Shown piece by piece: positions 39,668 through 48,628 of a DNA stretch of 64,000 bases. The translations under genes were made by a program, and so were the position numbers. The stretch is from Truepera sp965215315. GTDB taxonomy: Bacteria > Deinococcota > Deinococci > Deinococcales > Trueperaceae. The stretch spans positions 2,418,001-2,482,000 of the forward strand of contig CBDCDB010000008.1 of assembly GCA_965215315.1 (NCBI GenBank), written 5' to 3'. Numbering within the stretch: the stretch's first letter is position 1; every line of letters starts with the position of its first letter. The notes below the pieces were generated by a model. It was not told the origin of the DNA. It worked only from the letters and a program-made list of their open reading frames with translations, and made no database searches.

Positions 39668-42568
39668 TTAGAAGTTGACCGTGTAGAGGATCGAGAAGGC
39701 TTGACCGCCGGTTTCGCCGCCTACAGCGTCGGCGTCGGTGTCGGTCACATAAGCGCCGTAACCGAACTGGAGACCGTAATAGTTCCAGACGATCTCGTAA
39801 CCATTGGTAGTCTGCGTACCGGTATCGGCTTCGTCACCGTCCGAGATGTCGCTGGCGAAGTCGTCTGCGCCGTTGACGTTCGGGTCGATTTGGATGTTGG
39901 TACCGGTGTAAGAGCCGTAGCGGACACCGAGCGTGCTGTTCTCGAGCAAGAACTGGTTGAGTTCGATACCTACCGAGTATTGCAGTGAGTTGGCCGTGTA
40001 AGGGAGAACGTCTGCGGCAACGTCGGTGTGATCGGCGTTGCGGTAGTTAACGTTAGCAGCAAAGCTCGGCTGGAGAAGTACGTCGAGCGGTTCGGTCGAG
40101 ATGCCCGTACCAGCCTCGAGCGAAACCACATCATCTGAAAACTCGAGGTTGATGTTGTCAGTTTTCTGCGTGACGTAAGGCGTAAGCGTAAAGCCTGCAA
40201 CCGTAACCTCGGCGTCGAGGCTGGCAGCCTCGAGCTGGCTGTTCGAGATGCTGTACGACACGTCGAAGTTGAGTCCGGGGATGAGCGCATCTTCGGCTTC
40301 GCCGTCGTGACGTGCGCCCACACCGATACCGGCGATGTATGCGTCGTTACGGTCAGCTTCGTCAAGCAGCTGTACCTGTGTACCGTCAAGCGTTACGACG
40401 TTGTAGAAACCGTAAACTTCAACCGCACGGTAGACCGTGGCACCGAGTTCAACGCCGTAGGCGTCAACTTCGTTACCGGTGACAGCTGGCTCGCCTGCAA
40501 GTCCGGGCTCCTCCGTGTCTTCAGCAATCGTGTAGTGGTCGTAGAAGAAGGTGAGGTTAAAGATGGACAAGCCGAGCGTGGCGTCCGCACCGTAACCAAC
40601 TTGGTCGGTCTTCCAGGGATAGGTATCCTCGTCATACTTGAGGCCGTACCAGAACTGAGGGATGTCGCGGTAGTTCGCCGAGAGGCTGCGGAGGAGCGGA
40701 ATCCCGGCAGCTTCGGTATCGATGCTTAGTTCCGCGTAAACGAGCGAATCGTCGAGATCAGAGGCGTCGCGTACATCGGCGATTTCATCGCCGCTGTCGA
40801 CAGGAGCGCCGTCAAACCCGACTGGATTTTCGTCAGCGTCCTCGAGTACGTCGTCTCCGTTTTGCAAGAAGACACCGTCGCCGATATCGTTCTGGGCGTA
40901 TTCAAAGGTGAGGTTGAAGATGCTCAGGTTGAGCTCGCCGTCTAAACCGTAAACGGTGATGTCGGCGTTGTCGTCAGCAGCGTCGGCGTTTTCAGCAGCG
41001 TTACCCGAAAGCTGAGCGACTGAAAATCCACCTGTTGCCGAGAAGCCTTCACCCGAAAAGGGGGTCAGTGTACCGCGAATACCGCGGTAGTAGGCGTCGG
41101 TAAAGGGGTTAGGCGTTTCTACGCCGCCGAGTGAGAGCACGTCGTCGCCGTTATCGGGCAGCTCGAGGGTGTCGTCGTCGGCACTACCGCCGTTGTTGTA
41201 AACACCGTAAGCAAGTTGCAACGTGGGCTGCAAGAAGGCTAAAAAGTCGGGCGTACCGATGTCAGCACGGAAACCTGGCCCGAGCGACTCGAACACATAG
41301 TCGGAGAACTCGGCACCTGGGTTGTCACCGTAGTAAAAGTTAATCGGGTCAGCGCCGATAGGCCCGAGGGTCGCCTCGAACGATTTGAACTCGAATACGT
41401 AGCCGTCGAAGTAGTTACCGTCGTCGAGAGGGTCGAAATCGGGGTCGGTAACGTCGGTGTCACCGTCAAGAACAGTCGCTTTAGTGAGCTCTAGAGCAAC
41501 AGTCGAATCGAAGCTGTTAAGACCCGACTCGGGGGCAATACCGCCCGACTGCGAGAAGTTGACGTTTAAGGTCAGCTCAGGCTCAAAGTCGCCCGCCGAA
41601 AACTCAATGTCCTGGCGGTCTTGCGCGACTTCGCCTTCGTCTTTCTCGTCGTCGTCGTCGTTCAGGTCGTCGGTTGCACCTTGAAAGTCGCCGGAGAAAA
41701 TCGTGACGGGTTGCTCACGTTTGGCTCCGACGCCGAAGATACGGTCGACGTCAAACGGCACTTCCGCACCGCTAAGACGGCTGACGGTGTACTTAAGGCC
41801 GATGGAGCCGCTGAAGGCGACCGCAGAGGTCTCGAGGGCCGTAACGCGGGTGTCGATATCGTCCAGACGGGCGTTCTGTGCGGTGTCGCTCTCTTCAACC
41901 GTAGCGACGCGTTCGGTGAGCCCAGCTTGGTTGCGGCGCAGGAGCACGACGAACTCGCGCAAGTTGGCGACGTCAGAGGTGTTCTGGGCGATGTCGTCCA
42001 AAAATCCGCTATCGGTGTTGACACCGGAACCGAGCGTGGCAACATCCTCGTTCAAGATGCCTACGAGGTCGTTGAGCTGACCGATCTGGTCGGTGTTAGA
42101 CGTAACTTGTTGCTCGAGTTCGGCACCGGCAGACTGCGCGGCGCTCAGCGTATCGAGTTCGACGGTCAGGGCGTCGAGTTGGGCCTGAAGCTCTTCGACA
42201 GCGGCAGCGTCGGCACCGTCAGCGCCGTCGATGGCGGCTTGTAGATCGCTTACGGACTGCTGGTTGGCAGCCACGTCGCTAGCAAGTTCCTGAAGGGCGT
42301 TGCGGAGCGTGTCGAGGTCGGTGTCGGTGAGCATTTCACCTTCGATGGTATCGAGCAAACGGGTGATAACGAGCGCGGTTTGGTAGCGGGTAAACGCTTC
42401 GTCACCGCGGAAGGTACCGTCGGGAAACCCGATCACGATGCCGAGGTCGGCAAGCCGTGAAACAGCGTCCGCTGCGTAAGAATCCGACGGAACATCCGGA
42501 AAGCTTTGCGCCGCGGCAACGCCGCCAACGACGGTCGAGGCTAGAAGAGCGAGTAAGATTTTTTTCAT
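39668..42568 (-). CDS. slpA: SlpA-like outer-membrane protein with SLH domain
   Basis: A 966-residue envelope protein. A signal peptide ends at about residue 20 (VAAAQ). One SLH domain follows (FPDVPSDSYAADAVSRLADLG, about 23-70), known in this phylum to bind pyruvylated secondary cell-wall polymer. A coiled coil covers about 75-250. The rest is an acidic, alternating-hydrophobic beta-barrel ending in SILYTVNF with terminal Phe. It should tether the outer membrane to the peptidoglycan as the dominant surface protein. AAGGGG lies upstream of the ATG, and the strong terminator and long leader suit high expression. Confidence 0.92.
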   Translation of the reverse strand: MKKILLALLASTVVGGVAAAQSFPDVPSDSYAADAVSRLADLGIVIGFPDGTFRGDEAFTRYQTALVITRLLDTIEGEMLTDTDLDTLRNALQELASDVAANQQSVSDLQAAIDGADGADAAAVEELQAQLDALTVELDTLSAAQSAGAELEQQVTSNTDQIGQLNDLVGILNEDVATLGSGVNTDSGFLDDIAQNTSDVANLREFVVLLRRNQAGLTERVATVEESDTAQNARLDDIDTRVTALETSAVAFSGSIGLKYTVSRLSGAEVPFDVDRIFGVGAKREQPVTIFSGDFQGATDDLNDDDDEKDEGEVAQDRQDIEFSAGDFEPELTLNVNFSQSGGIAPESGLNSFDSTVALELTKATVLDGDTDVTDPDFDPLDDGNYFDGYVFEFKSFEATLGPIGADPINFYYGDNPGAEFSDYVFESLGPGFRADIGTPDFLAFLQPTLQLAYGVYNNGGSADDDTLELPDNGDDVLSLGGVETPNPFTDAYYRGIRGTLTPFSGEGFSATGGFSVAQLSGNAAENADAADDNADITVYGLDGELNLSIFNLTFEYAQNDIGDGVFLQNGDDVLEDADENPVGFDGAPVDSGDEIADVRDASDLDDSLVYAELSIDTEAAGIPLLRSLSANYRDIPQFWYGLKYDEDTYPWKTDQVGYGADATLGLSIFNLTFFYDHYTIAEDTEEPGLAGEPAVTGNEVDAYGVELGATVYRAVEVYGFYNVVTLDGTQVQLLDEADRNDAYIAGIGVGARHDGEAEDALIPGLNFDVSYSISNSQLEAASLDAEVTVAGFTLTPYVTQKTDNINLEFSDDVVSLEAGTGISTEPLDVLLQPSFAANVNYRNADHTDVAADVLPYTANSLQYSVGIELNQFLLENSTLGVRYGSYTGTNIQIDPNVNGADDFASDISDGDEADTGTQTTNGYEIVWNYYGLQFGYGAYVTDTDADAVGGETGGQAFSILYTVNF

Positions 42569-42770
42569 AATGATTGTACCCCTTGAACTTGTAGAAACTT
42601 ATGAACAGTCAGCAAGCGGTAACAAAGTGGGGCGTAACGAGAGTTTCCGAGTTTCCTCATGGTTACGTTTTGGAGAAGATGCTGCTTACCGGGAGTTGGG
42701 TTCTCGTCAGGCCGGTTCAAGTAGTGTACACCCCCTTCCGCTACGACCCTGAAGACACAAATCCACAGGC

Positions 42771-42800
42771 AGTATTCCATAAGCTTTAGGTGAGTGTCAA
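42771..42800 (-). promoter_or_regulatory. candidate slpA promoter
   Basis: On the minus strand TTGACA (42800-42795), an 18-bp spacer and AATACT (42776-42771). This would give a leader of roughly 195 nt before the slpA ATG. Confidence 0.4.
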
Positions 42801-42871
42801 ATAGGATTAGCGGCCCGTGAGAAACTTCCAAACCGCTCATAAAAACCTAGAAATGCGCTCTGAAACACTCT

Positions 42872-42897
42872 TTCTCACTCCGGACCGGAGGTGAGAA
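42872..42897. terminator. imperfect inverted repeat
   Basis: TTCTCACTCCGG against CCGGAGGTGAGAA, a 12-bp stem with one bulge and a minimal loop. There is no T-tract, so a terminator role is uncertain; it could be a protein-binding site upstream of slpA. Confidence 0.35.
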
Positions 42898-43181
42898 GAA
42901 ACGCTTTGGGCTAAATTATAGTTATTCTGATACAAAGGTTGGAAGGGCCATTTGCCACGTGCTACACAGTATTTGCGTAACTTACACATTGTTCTTACGA
43001 AGCGTCTCATACTTCACAGCAGTAGAGCGGTTGCGACCGAGTTCATACTGAATCCACTGGCACGACACACCCCAATATAGACAACACACTGAATTTGCGT
43101 GAGAAAGTACAAAGTACACAGATTTGTGTAAGATGATTTCGAGAAATGCCTCAAAACTCGAGTCTCCTCTACAGTTAAAGG

Positions 43182-43187
43182 TAAGAT
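43182..43187 (+). promoter_or_regulatory. -10 box of a leaderless promoter (thyX)
   Basis: TAAGAT followed by 6 nt (tagccc) and the ATG at 43194. No Shine-Dalgarno. Confidence 0.55.
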
Positions 43188-43193
43188 TAGCCC

Positions 43194-44126
43194 ATGACGA
43201 GACCAAACGTAGCAGCAGCGGACGCCCTCTTAGGACGCGAAACCCGCGTGCTGGACAAGGGTTTTGTACGCCTAGTGGACTATCTGGGCGGCGACGCCCG
43301 TATTGTGCAGGCGGCCCGGGTGTCGTACCAGGAGGGCACCAAAACTGTGCGTGAAGACGGTGCACTAATCGATTATCTGGTGCGGCACAAACACACCTCA
43401 CCTTTAGAGCAGGTCGTCCTGACCTTTCACCTCAAGATGCCGATCTTCGTCGCGCGGCAGTGGCTGCGGCACCGCACGGCGCGGCTCAACGAGATTTCCG
43501 GGCGTTACAGCGTGATGCGAGACGAGTTTTATCTGCCCGATGCGGCGCAGGTACGGCGGCAGAGCGCAGCGAACAAACAGGGCCGCAGCGACGAAGCGGT
43601 TCCGGAGGAGCTGCAAGCGCGGACGCTCGAGCTCCTTAAAACCGGTCAACAAGGTGCGTTTACGGCGTATGAAACGCTACTAGACGAGGACGTCGCCCGC
43701 GAACTCGCCCGTATCAACCTGCCGCTCAGTCTCTATACCGAAATGTACTGGCAGATCGACCTGCACAACCTCTTTCACTTTTTACGGCTCCGGCTTGACG
43801 TCCACGCGCAGTACGAAATCCGCGTTTACGGCGAGGTCATGGCGGAGTTGGCCCGCGCCGTCGCGCCGCTCGCGTACCGAGCTTTTGAAGAACACATCTT
43901 GTACGCCAAGACCTTTTCGCGCTCCGAGCTGGAGCTGCTGCTCGGGGCAGTAGACAGGGAGGCACTCGAGCACACCGTAAAAACCAGCGACCTCAGAAAG
44001 ACGCGGCAACGTGAGCTTTTAGAAAAACTTAGCGTAAACGAGAAAACGCCGCTCTACGAAGAATCATCAACGCCGCGCGAAGAAAAGTCTAAGAAATTGG
44101 AGGTGGCCAGTGTAGACAAAAAATAG
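43194..44126 (+). CDS. thyX: FAD-dependent thymidylate synthase
   Basis: A 310-residue flavin enzyme making dTMP from dUMP with methylene-tetrahydrofolate. The ThyX signature appears as RHRTARLNEISGRYS (about residues 92-106). SYQEGTKTVREDGALIDYL and HTSPLEQVVLTFHLKMP are further conserved. The C-terminal about 45 residues are charged and appear to be an extension. It replaces ThyA function; no thyA is in the window. Confidence 0.94.
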   Translation: MTRPNVAAADALLGRETRVLDKGFVRLVDYLGGDARIVQAARVSYQEGTKTVREDGALIDYLVRHKHTSPLEQVVLTFHLKMPIFVARQWLRHRTARLNEISGRYSVMRDEFYLPDAAQVRRQSAANKQGRSDEAVPEELQARTLELLKTGQQGAFTAYETLLDEDVARELARINLPLSLYTEMYWQIDLHNLFHFLRLRLDVHAQYEIRVYGEVMAELARAVAPLAYRAFEEHILYAKTFSRSELELLLGAVDREALEHTVKTSDLRKTRQRELLEKLSVNEKTPLYEESSTPREEKSKKLEVASVDKK

Positions 44127-44151
44127 AGCGAGACACCTGCGTCAACAGGCG

Positions 44152-44256
44152 TCAACGCCCAAACATCAGAACGGCATAGTAGTCGTCCGTCTGACCCAAA
44201 TACATAGTAGCCCAGCGAAAGCGGTCATGTATGAACGGATTGACTACTGTGTCCAC
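44152..44256 (-). CDS. possible small protein (34 aa)
   Basis: A GTG-started frame with AGGAGA at an ideal distance (7 nt). It encodes DTVVNPFIHDRFRWATMYLG followed by QTDDYYAVLMFGR. Its composition is protein-like (several aromatic residues, balanced charge), but it matches no family known to me. It could be a genuine small protein or the remnant of a longer gene. Confidence 0.35.
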   Translation of the reverse strand: MDTVVNPFIHDRFRWATMYLGQTDDYYAVLMFGR

Positions 44257-44394
44257 AAAAAGCTCTCCTGACGCCTATAGAAAGGGGAAATTTACGTGGC
44301 GCAAGACCCGCTTTTACAAATATTTTTGATAACTGTGATTCTAGAGAAATTAGTTCACATCGTCAAAACAATCAAAGAAATTTAGCAACCTGAA

Positions 44395-44423
44395 CGGCTA
44401 GAGCGTATATTCTGCTCTAGCCG
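44395..44423. terminator. 10-bp inverted repeat before rlmH
   Basis: CGGCTAGAGC, 9-nt loop GTATATTCT, GCTCTAGCCG, with ACTTTT a little downstream. It lies 20 bp before the rlmH GTG, so it may be an attenuator, or an operator around the TATATT in its loop. Confidence 0.4.
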
Positions 44424-44443
44424 CAACTTTTGTAGAGGTAACT

Positions 44444-44893
44444 GTGAAATATCAAATCATCGCCATCGGCAGGCTTAAACGCGGCTTTTTACAAACGGGG
44501 TGTGAGCACTTTTTAGCGCGGCTCGGGCCGTATGCGAAAGTTGAAGTGCTCGAGCTTAAAGAGGGCCGGGGCGCAGAAGTTAAAGAGCAAGAGGGCGCGG
44601 CGCTCTTAAAGGTGGCGAACGGCTACCTGATTGCCCTCGATGAAGGCGGTAAAGAGCACACCTCAGCGTCGTGGGCAGCGCGGACGAATGAACTCGAGAC
44701 CCGCTCGGTCTCTCAAGTAAATTTTCTTGTAGGCGGCGCAAACGGTCACGGCGACGCGCTTAAGGGTCAGGTTGACGAACTGTGGAGCCTGTCTAAACTG
44801 ACGTTGCCGCACGAACTCGCGCGGCTGGTGCTCTTGGAGCAGCTTTACCGCAGCGAAACGATTCGGGCAGGGCATCCGTATCACAGGACATAG
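44444..44893 (+). CDS. rlmH: 23S rRNA (pseudouridine-1915 N3)-methyltransferase
   Basis: A 149-residue SPOUT methyltransferase. FLVGGANGHGDALKGQVDELWSLSKLTLPHELARLVLLEQLYR contains the knotted SAM-binding site, and the C-terminal RAGHPYHRT is the family's invariant end. The start is GTG after AGAGGT. It methylates helix 69 of 70S ribosomes. Confidence 0.93.
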   Translation: MKYQIIAIGRLKRGFLQTGCEHFLARLGPYAKVEVLELKEGRGAEVKEQEGAALLKVANGYLIALDEGGKEHTSASWAARTNELETRSVSQVNFLVGGANGHGDALKGQVDELWSLSKLTLPHELARLVLLEQLYRSETIRAGHPYHRT

Positions 44894-45118
44894 AAGAACA
44901 AGAAGCTTAAAAGAGTGTTAAGACACGGTTTCGGAGGCTTACCTTGAGGTCAAGACAATACACATGCCCTTCGGCACACCGAATATGTTGCCGATGTTAC
45001 TTCGGACAAAACGATAGTCGTAGCCTATTTCTTGTTTATCTATATTCTGACTAATAGCGTGCGACAATGCCCAAATGCGTTCTCCAAAGAGATAACCGTC
45101 GCACCGGAGGATTTTGAA

Positions 45119-46207
45119 GTGAACGTTACCGAAACAGAGATAAAGCACTATCTGGAGGTGTTTTACAAAACCTTGTTCGAGGAAGCTCGGTCTAAGCTCG
45201 AGCCTGACACAACTAGCCGGTTGAGGCACGTTGCAGTATTACCAGCGAAGATTACCGTACATGTCTCTACGAAATTCGGCATAGCACTGAACTATGAGCC
45301 GCTGCCGAATACAGCGTCCTCGACTAAAGTTGAGATAGAAACAGTGAGAGGCAGTACACGAGCCGAAAACCTGCTATTTGAAACACCTGCCAGTCTAATC
45401 CTTACACCTCGTAACTGGCCTTTTGCGGTCAATGGGGCATAACAAGCATGGGTAGAAGATGCCAAATTTACCTGTGTCGATACGCCAATTTGTGTCATCA
45501 AACCTCACACGGTCTTAACCTTAGTCAATTTCACTCACCACCGCCCCACTTCCGGTCGCTATCTAGCGCGAACGCGTGTGATCGAGTTCGCAGAAATCTA
45601 TGGTGAGCGCAGCGCAGGCTTCTGGTCAATAAATGAAGCAACAAACCGGGCCAGCCTTGAGGTACTAACAGCCGCTCACGAAGTACAGCGTGCCCGACAG
45701 TTACAGGTGCCAATACACGAATACATTGCCCGCCAAAAACAGCAAAAAGTCCTCGTGTTAGGCGACTACCACGGTGAAGGGATAGCGCGCTTAGAAGCGA
45801 TCAAGGCCAGTCTAAAAAATCTAGGCTACGAACCTCTTCTCGTCAAAGATATCGGGGACATCCCGGTGATAGACCTGCCCAGCAAAGTCCGAATTCTCGG
45901 CAACATGGCCCGGTTTGTCGTAGTTGATGATTCCACACCGTCCGGGCACCTGTACGAGGTAAAGTTATGTAAACAAAACGAATGGATAACCGTGCTGCTA
46001 CGTGCCAACGGCATACCTGCCTCATACATGACTGCGGGTGCAGGAATCACAAGACAAATAATCTATGAAATGGCTTATGATCCTGCAGCTCCAGATTCAA
46101 GCCTGTCTGAGTCATGTAGTTGGGCCGAAGCGAAGCGTAAAGAGATGCAGGAGAGATTTGCCGAAACCTACCCGTGGTATCCCCACATGCCTGACGACGA
46201 TGTGTAG
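45119..46207 (+). pseudogene. two-domain gene with a TIR/deoxyribosyltransferase-like C-terminus, split by one in-frame TAA
   Basis: GTG 45119 follows GGAGG with an 8-nt spacer. The frame stays open to TGT-TAG at 46207 except for TAA at 45440-45442. The N-terminal part (107 codons, EIKHYLEVFYKTLFEEARSK to NWPFAVNGA) is of no known family. After the stop the same frame continues with QAWVEDAKFTCVDTPICVIK, a linker, then KVLVLGDYHGEGIARLEAIK, RFVVVDDSTPSGHLYEVK and ITRQIIYEMAYD. This is a Rossmann-like fold whose SGHLYE resembles the glutamate-bearing motif of TIR and nucleoside 2-deoxyribosyltransferase domains. Either a recent nonsense mutation, stop-codon read-through or two proteins. Confidence 0.6.
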
Positions 46208-46270
46208 AAAACTCCGAAGTCACTTTATTTTTCGTCAGTACCTAAGTACACCGTTAAGCAAGGAATGCAT

Positions 46271-46276
46271 CATACT
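46271..46276 (+). promoter_or_regulatory. -10 box of the IS630 transposase gene
   Basis: CATACT lies 5 nt before the ATG at 46282, the same layout as host leaderless genes. Confidence 0.4.
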
Positions 46277-46281
46277 GAGGG

Positions 46282-46740
46282 ATGCCCAAGAAGCTCTACG
46301 AGGTCAAGTTAACGCCGGAGGAACGCCGCGAGCTAGAGACGCTGACGCGCCAGGGGGAGGTGCAGGTACGGGTGTTCCAACGAGCGCGTATCCTGCTGTT
46401 GGTCGATGAAGGCCATAAGGACGCCGAGGTGATGGAAAGGGTTGGGGTCAGCCGGGCGACGGTGAGCCGCATCCGCCGTCGCTACGGGGTTGAGGGCGTA
46501 GCGGCGATTCGGGAGCAGCCACGGCCCGGACGACCTCACACCTTCGGCGGTGAGGTGCGGGCGAAGTTGACGGCGCTGGCGTGCAGCCCGGCACCTGAGG
46601 GGCGTGCCCGGTGGGACTTGCGCTTGCTGGCGGATAAAGCGGTTGAGTTGGGTTATGTCGAGACGATCTCGCACGTCACGGTCGGCGAGGTGCTGAAAAA
46701 AACGAACTCGCGCCGCACCGCAAGCGGCAATGGTGCCTGA
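46282..46740 (+). CDS. IS630-family transposase, OrfA
   Basis: A 152-codon helix-turn-helix half (LETLTRQGEVQVRVFQRARI, VMERVGVSRATVSRIRRRYG), ending after the slippery CTGAAAAAAACG. After that site the frame gives unrelated residues (TNSRRTASGNGA). Confidence 0.88.
   Translation: MPKKLYEVKLTPEERRELETLTRQGEVQVRVFQRARILLLVDEGHKDAEVMERVGVSRATVSRIRRRYGVEGVAAIREQPRPGRPHTFGGEVRAKLTALACSPAPEGRARWDLRLLADKAVELGYVETISHVTVGEVLKKTNSRRTASGNGA
46696..46702 (+). promoter_or_regulatory. A7 frameshift site of IS630 copy 2
   Basis: CTG AAA AAA ACG shifts by -1 to AAA AAA AAC, after which NELAPHRKRQWCLSEITP leads into OrfB. Confidence 0.65.
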
Positions 46741-46769
46741 GCGAGATCACGCCGCTGTTTCTCTGGCGG

Positions 46770-47396
46770 ATGGAGGGGGTCTTGGCGCTCTACGCCCGGC
46801 CCTATAATCCAAAACGTCCCGTCATCTGTTTCGACGAACGCCCCTGCTTCTTGATTGGCGAGGCGGTCGTGCCGCTGCCAATGACCTCTGGTAAGCTCAA
46901 GCGGGAGGACTACCACTACACCAAACACGGCTCGTGTGCGCTCCTGATGGCGTTCGAGCCCGCCACCGGCAGACGTTGGGCGAAAGTCTACGAGCGCCGC
47001 ACGGCCAAAGAGTACACCGCCTTCATGCAGCACCTTGAACAGCAGTTTCCCGAGGCCGAACAGCTTGAGCTGGTGCAGGATAATCTCAACACCCATCAGG
47101 GCGGCTCGTTCTACGCCCACTTGCCCCCCGACGACGCCTTTGCGCTAGCCGAGCGCTTTGCCTTCCACTTCACCCCTAAAGGCGCGAGCTGGCTGAACAT
47201 GATCGAGATCGAGTTCTCCGCTTTGTCCAAACAGTGTCTTGACCGCCGCATTCCTGACCAAGCTCTGCTCGAACACGAAGTCCTCGCCTGGGTCCGCGAC
47301 CGCAACGCTAAGCGCGCGACCGTCACCTGGCAGTTCTCTATCGATACCGCCCGCGACACCCTTGCCAGGCACTACCACAAATGTCGCAAATCTTAG
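46770..47396 (+). CDS. IS630-family transposase, OrfB
   Basis: DDE domain: VICFDERPCFLIGE (first Asp), LELVQDNLNTHQGGSFY (second) and HFTPKGASWLNMIEIEFSAL (Glu). Homology in this frame extends upstream of the ATG to the A7 run, so the active protein is an OrfA-OrfB fusion. Confidence 0.88.
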   Translation: MEGVLALYARPYNPKRPVICFDERPCFLIGEAVVPLPMTSGKLKREDYHYTKHGSCALLMAFEPATGRRWAKVYERRTAKEYTAFMQHLEQQFPEAEQLELVQDNLNTHQGGSFYAHLPPDDAFALAERFAFHFTPKGASWLNMIEIEFSALSKQCLDRRIPDQALLEHEVLAWVRDRNAKRATVTWQFSIDTARDTLARHYHKCRKS

Positions 47397-47532
47397 TTAA
47401 CGGTGTACTAAGAACGAACTATCTTTTAGACTGACACGTTAGGTATATCGTTACCGACTTTTCACTCGTTAATTCTGTTATGTCGTAAGCCAAGCCTCAA
47501 ATGGACTCTTCTAGCCCCCTATGGAAAAGGCG

Positions 47533-47901
47533 TTACAGATTAAACCCGAACATCCGCATCTGCTTCTTGCCGTCTTCGCTCATCTTCGCGGGGCTCCACG
47601 GCGGCGACCAGACGAACTCGACGTTGACCTTTTTGACGCCCTCGACCTGCATACACGCGAGTTCGGCGTCAGCTTGAATCATGTCCTGCACCGGGCAGCC
47701 CATGCTCGTTAGGGTCATGTCGATATCGACTTCGCCGTCCGCTTTGATGTCGACGTTGTAGATAAGCCCTAAGTCAACAACGTTGAGCGGGATTTCCGGG
47801 TCTTTAACAACTTTAAGCGCCTCTAGCAGCGCTTCTTTGGTCGGCCCACCTGAAGCGGGAACATCGGTGGTTGTGGTATTTGTATCGGTAACATCACTCA
47901 T
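47533..47901 (-). CDS. SufT/MIP18-family Fe-S assembly protein (DUF59)
   Basis: A 122-residue protein. VVKDPEIPLNVVDLGLIYNVDI and LTSMGCPVQDMI (conserved Cys) define the DUF59 family, which includes SufT and PaaD and serves in iron-sulfur cluster maturation. A Thr-rich N-terminal tail of about 20 residues precedes the fold. The LapA-like gene lies upstream, but a separate -10 box is present. Confidence 0.87.
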   Translation of the reverse strand: MSDVTDTNTTTTDVPASGGPTKEALLEALKVVKDPEIPLNVVDLGLIYNVDIKADGEVDIDMTLTSMGCPVQDMIQADAELACMQVEGVKKVNVEFVWSPPWSPAKMSEDGKKQMRMFGFNL

Positions 47902-47907
47902 AGCTTA

Positions 47908-47913
47908 AGCGTA
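47908..47913 (-). promoter_or_regulatory. -10 box of a leaderless promoter (SufT gene)
   Basis: On the minus strand TACGCT is followed by 6 nt (taagct) and the ATG at 47901. Confidence 0.45.
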
Positions 47914-47923
47914 GCAGATACCG

Positions 47924-48439
47924 CTACCGGCGTTCGTTTTCTGAACGGGGCGCGGGCAAGCTCCGGCGAATCGAGTTTTCAATCTGCTCCAAGTCGGTCG
48001 TCAGTTCGCGGCGAATATTGAGGACGTGCCCCTCGAGCCTCTCAACTTGCGCCTTTTCACCGGCCTCGAGCTGCGTGTAGTGTTCATTTAGCGCCCCGCG
48101 CAGGTTCGTCTCGAGCGTCCCGAAGCGTTCGCCGAGGCGGGTTTCTAACGCCTCGAGTTCAGCCAGCCGCTTTTTTTGAACAAGCGCCCGTTCACGCTCC
48201 AGCTCGGTCTCGAGGTGTGAAATCTGCCGGAGTTGTCCGGCGCGGCGAAACAGCGATACGAGCAGGAAGCCGAAACTCAGTACCAGCGTAAAGCCGACTA
48301 AAATCAGGCCCAGCGGTGCCTGAACGGTAAAGAAGACCAGATTGATGGGTAGCGCGACCGAGAGTGGCCCCAGATTGAGCAGCGTAAAAAGAATGACTAA
48401 AACAACGACGAGGGTAACGATAATGCCCCTTGAACGCAC
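47924..48439 (-). CDS. LapA-domain membrane protein with coiled coil
   Basis: A 171-residue protein with two transmembrane helices (about residues 6-25 and 39-62), then a coiled coil (LETELERERALVQKKRLAEL to about 160). The membrane part matches the LapA/DUF1049 family. The GTG at 48439 is chosen because AAGGAGG is 6 nt upstream; an in-frame TTG two codons earlier would overlap it. Function unknown, possibly envelope assembly. Confidence 0.7.
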   Translation of the reverse strand: MRSRGIIVTLVVVLVILFTLLNLGPLSVALPINLVFFTVQAPLGLILVGFTLVLSFGFLLVSLFRRAGQLRQISHLETELERERALVQKKRLAELEALETRLGERFGTLETNLRGALNEHYTQLEAGEKAQVERLEGHVLNIRRELTTDLEQIENSIRRSLPAPRSENERR

Positions 48440-48628
48440 GTGCAACCTCCTTGTGCCCTACTCAGGGCAGGACGTGTTTCATGGTACCGCTTGTGAGGGT
48501 CTGAGTTATAGCCACTTCAGGGTCTAGCGCTCAGAGTGCAGTTACGCTCATCCCCTTAGATGAGCCAAATATGTCTAAAAGTAACAACACATACTTTTAC
48601 GGGTAGCTGAACCCATCATGCTCAGCGG

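Larger units (their letters stand above)
42569..43181. other. long intergenic region between slpA and thyX, no gene seen
   Basis: About 610 bp separating two divergent genes. It carries the likely slpA promoter (42771-42800), a hairpin at 42872-42897 and AT-rich stretches. Reading frames on either strand are short and lack family features. It may hold the slpA 5' leader and regulatory sites. Confidence 0.55.
44127..44437. other. intergenic region with a possible small minus-strand ORF
   Basis: About 310 bp between thyX and rlmH. It starts with a repeated GCGTCAAC (about 44140-44157), contains the 34-codon ORF described separately and ends with an inverted repeat at 44395-44423. The middle is AT-rich. 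Confidence 0.45.
46249..47405 (+). mobile_element. IS630-family insertion sequence, complete (1157 bp), different from the first copy
   Basis: Inverted ends CACCGTTAAGCAAGG (left) and CACCGTTAACTAAGA (right, reverse complement), flanked by TA at 46247-46248 and 47406-47407. Transposase sequence is about as diverged from the other IS630 as separate species of the family, so it is not a duplicate. No CTCGAG inside. It lies 41 bp downstream of the interrupted TIR-like gene. Confidence 0.9.

Noticed and set aside
42982..43401. 139-codon minus-strand frame upstream of and inside thyX
   Set aside because: Most of it is the shadow of thyX; only the last about 40 codons are outside and they show no family features.
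44939..45229. 96-codon minus-strand frame antisense to the start of the TIR-like gene
   Set aside because: No Shine-Dalgarno, no recognisable family, and it overlaps a better-supported plus-strand frame.
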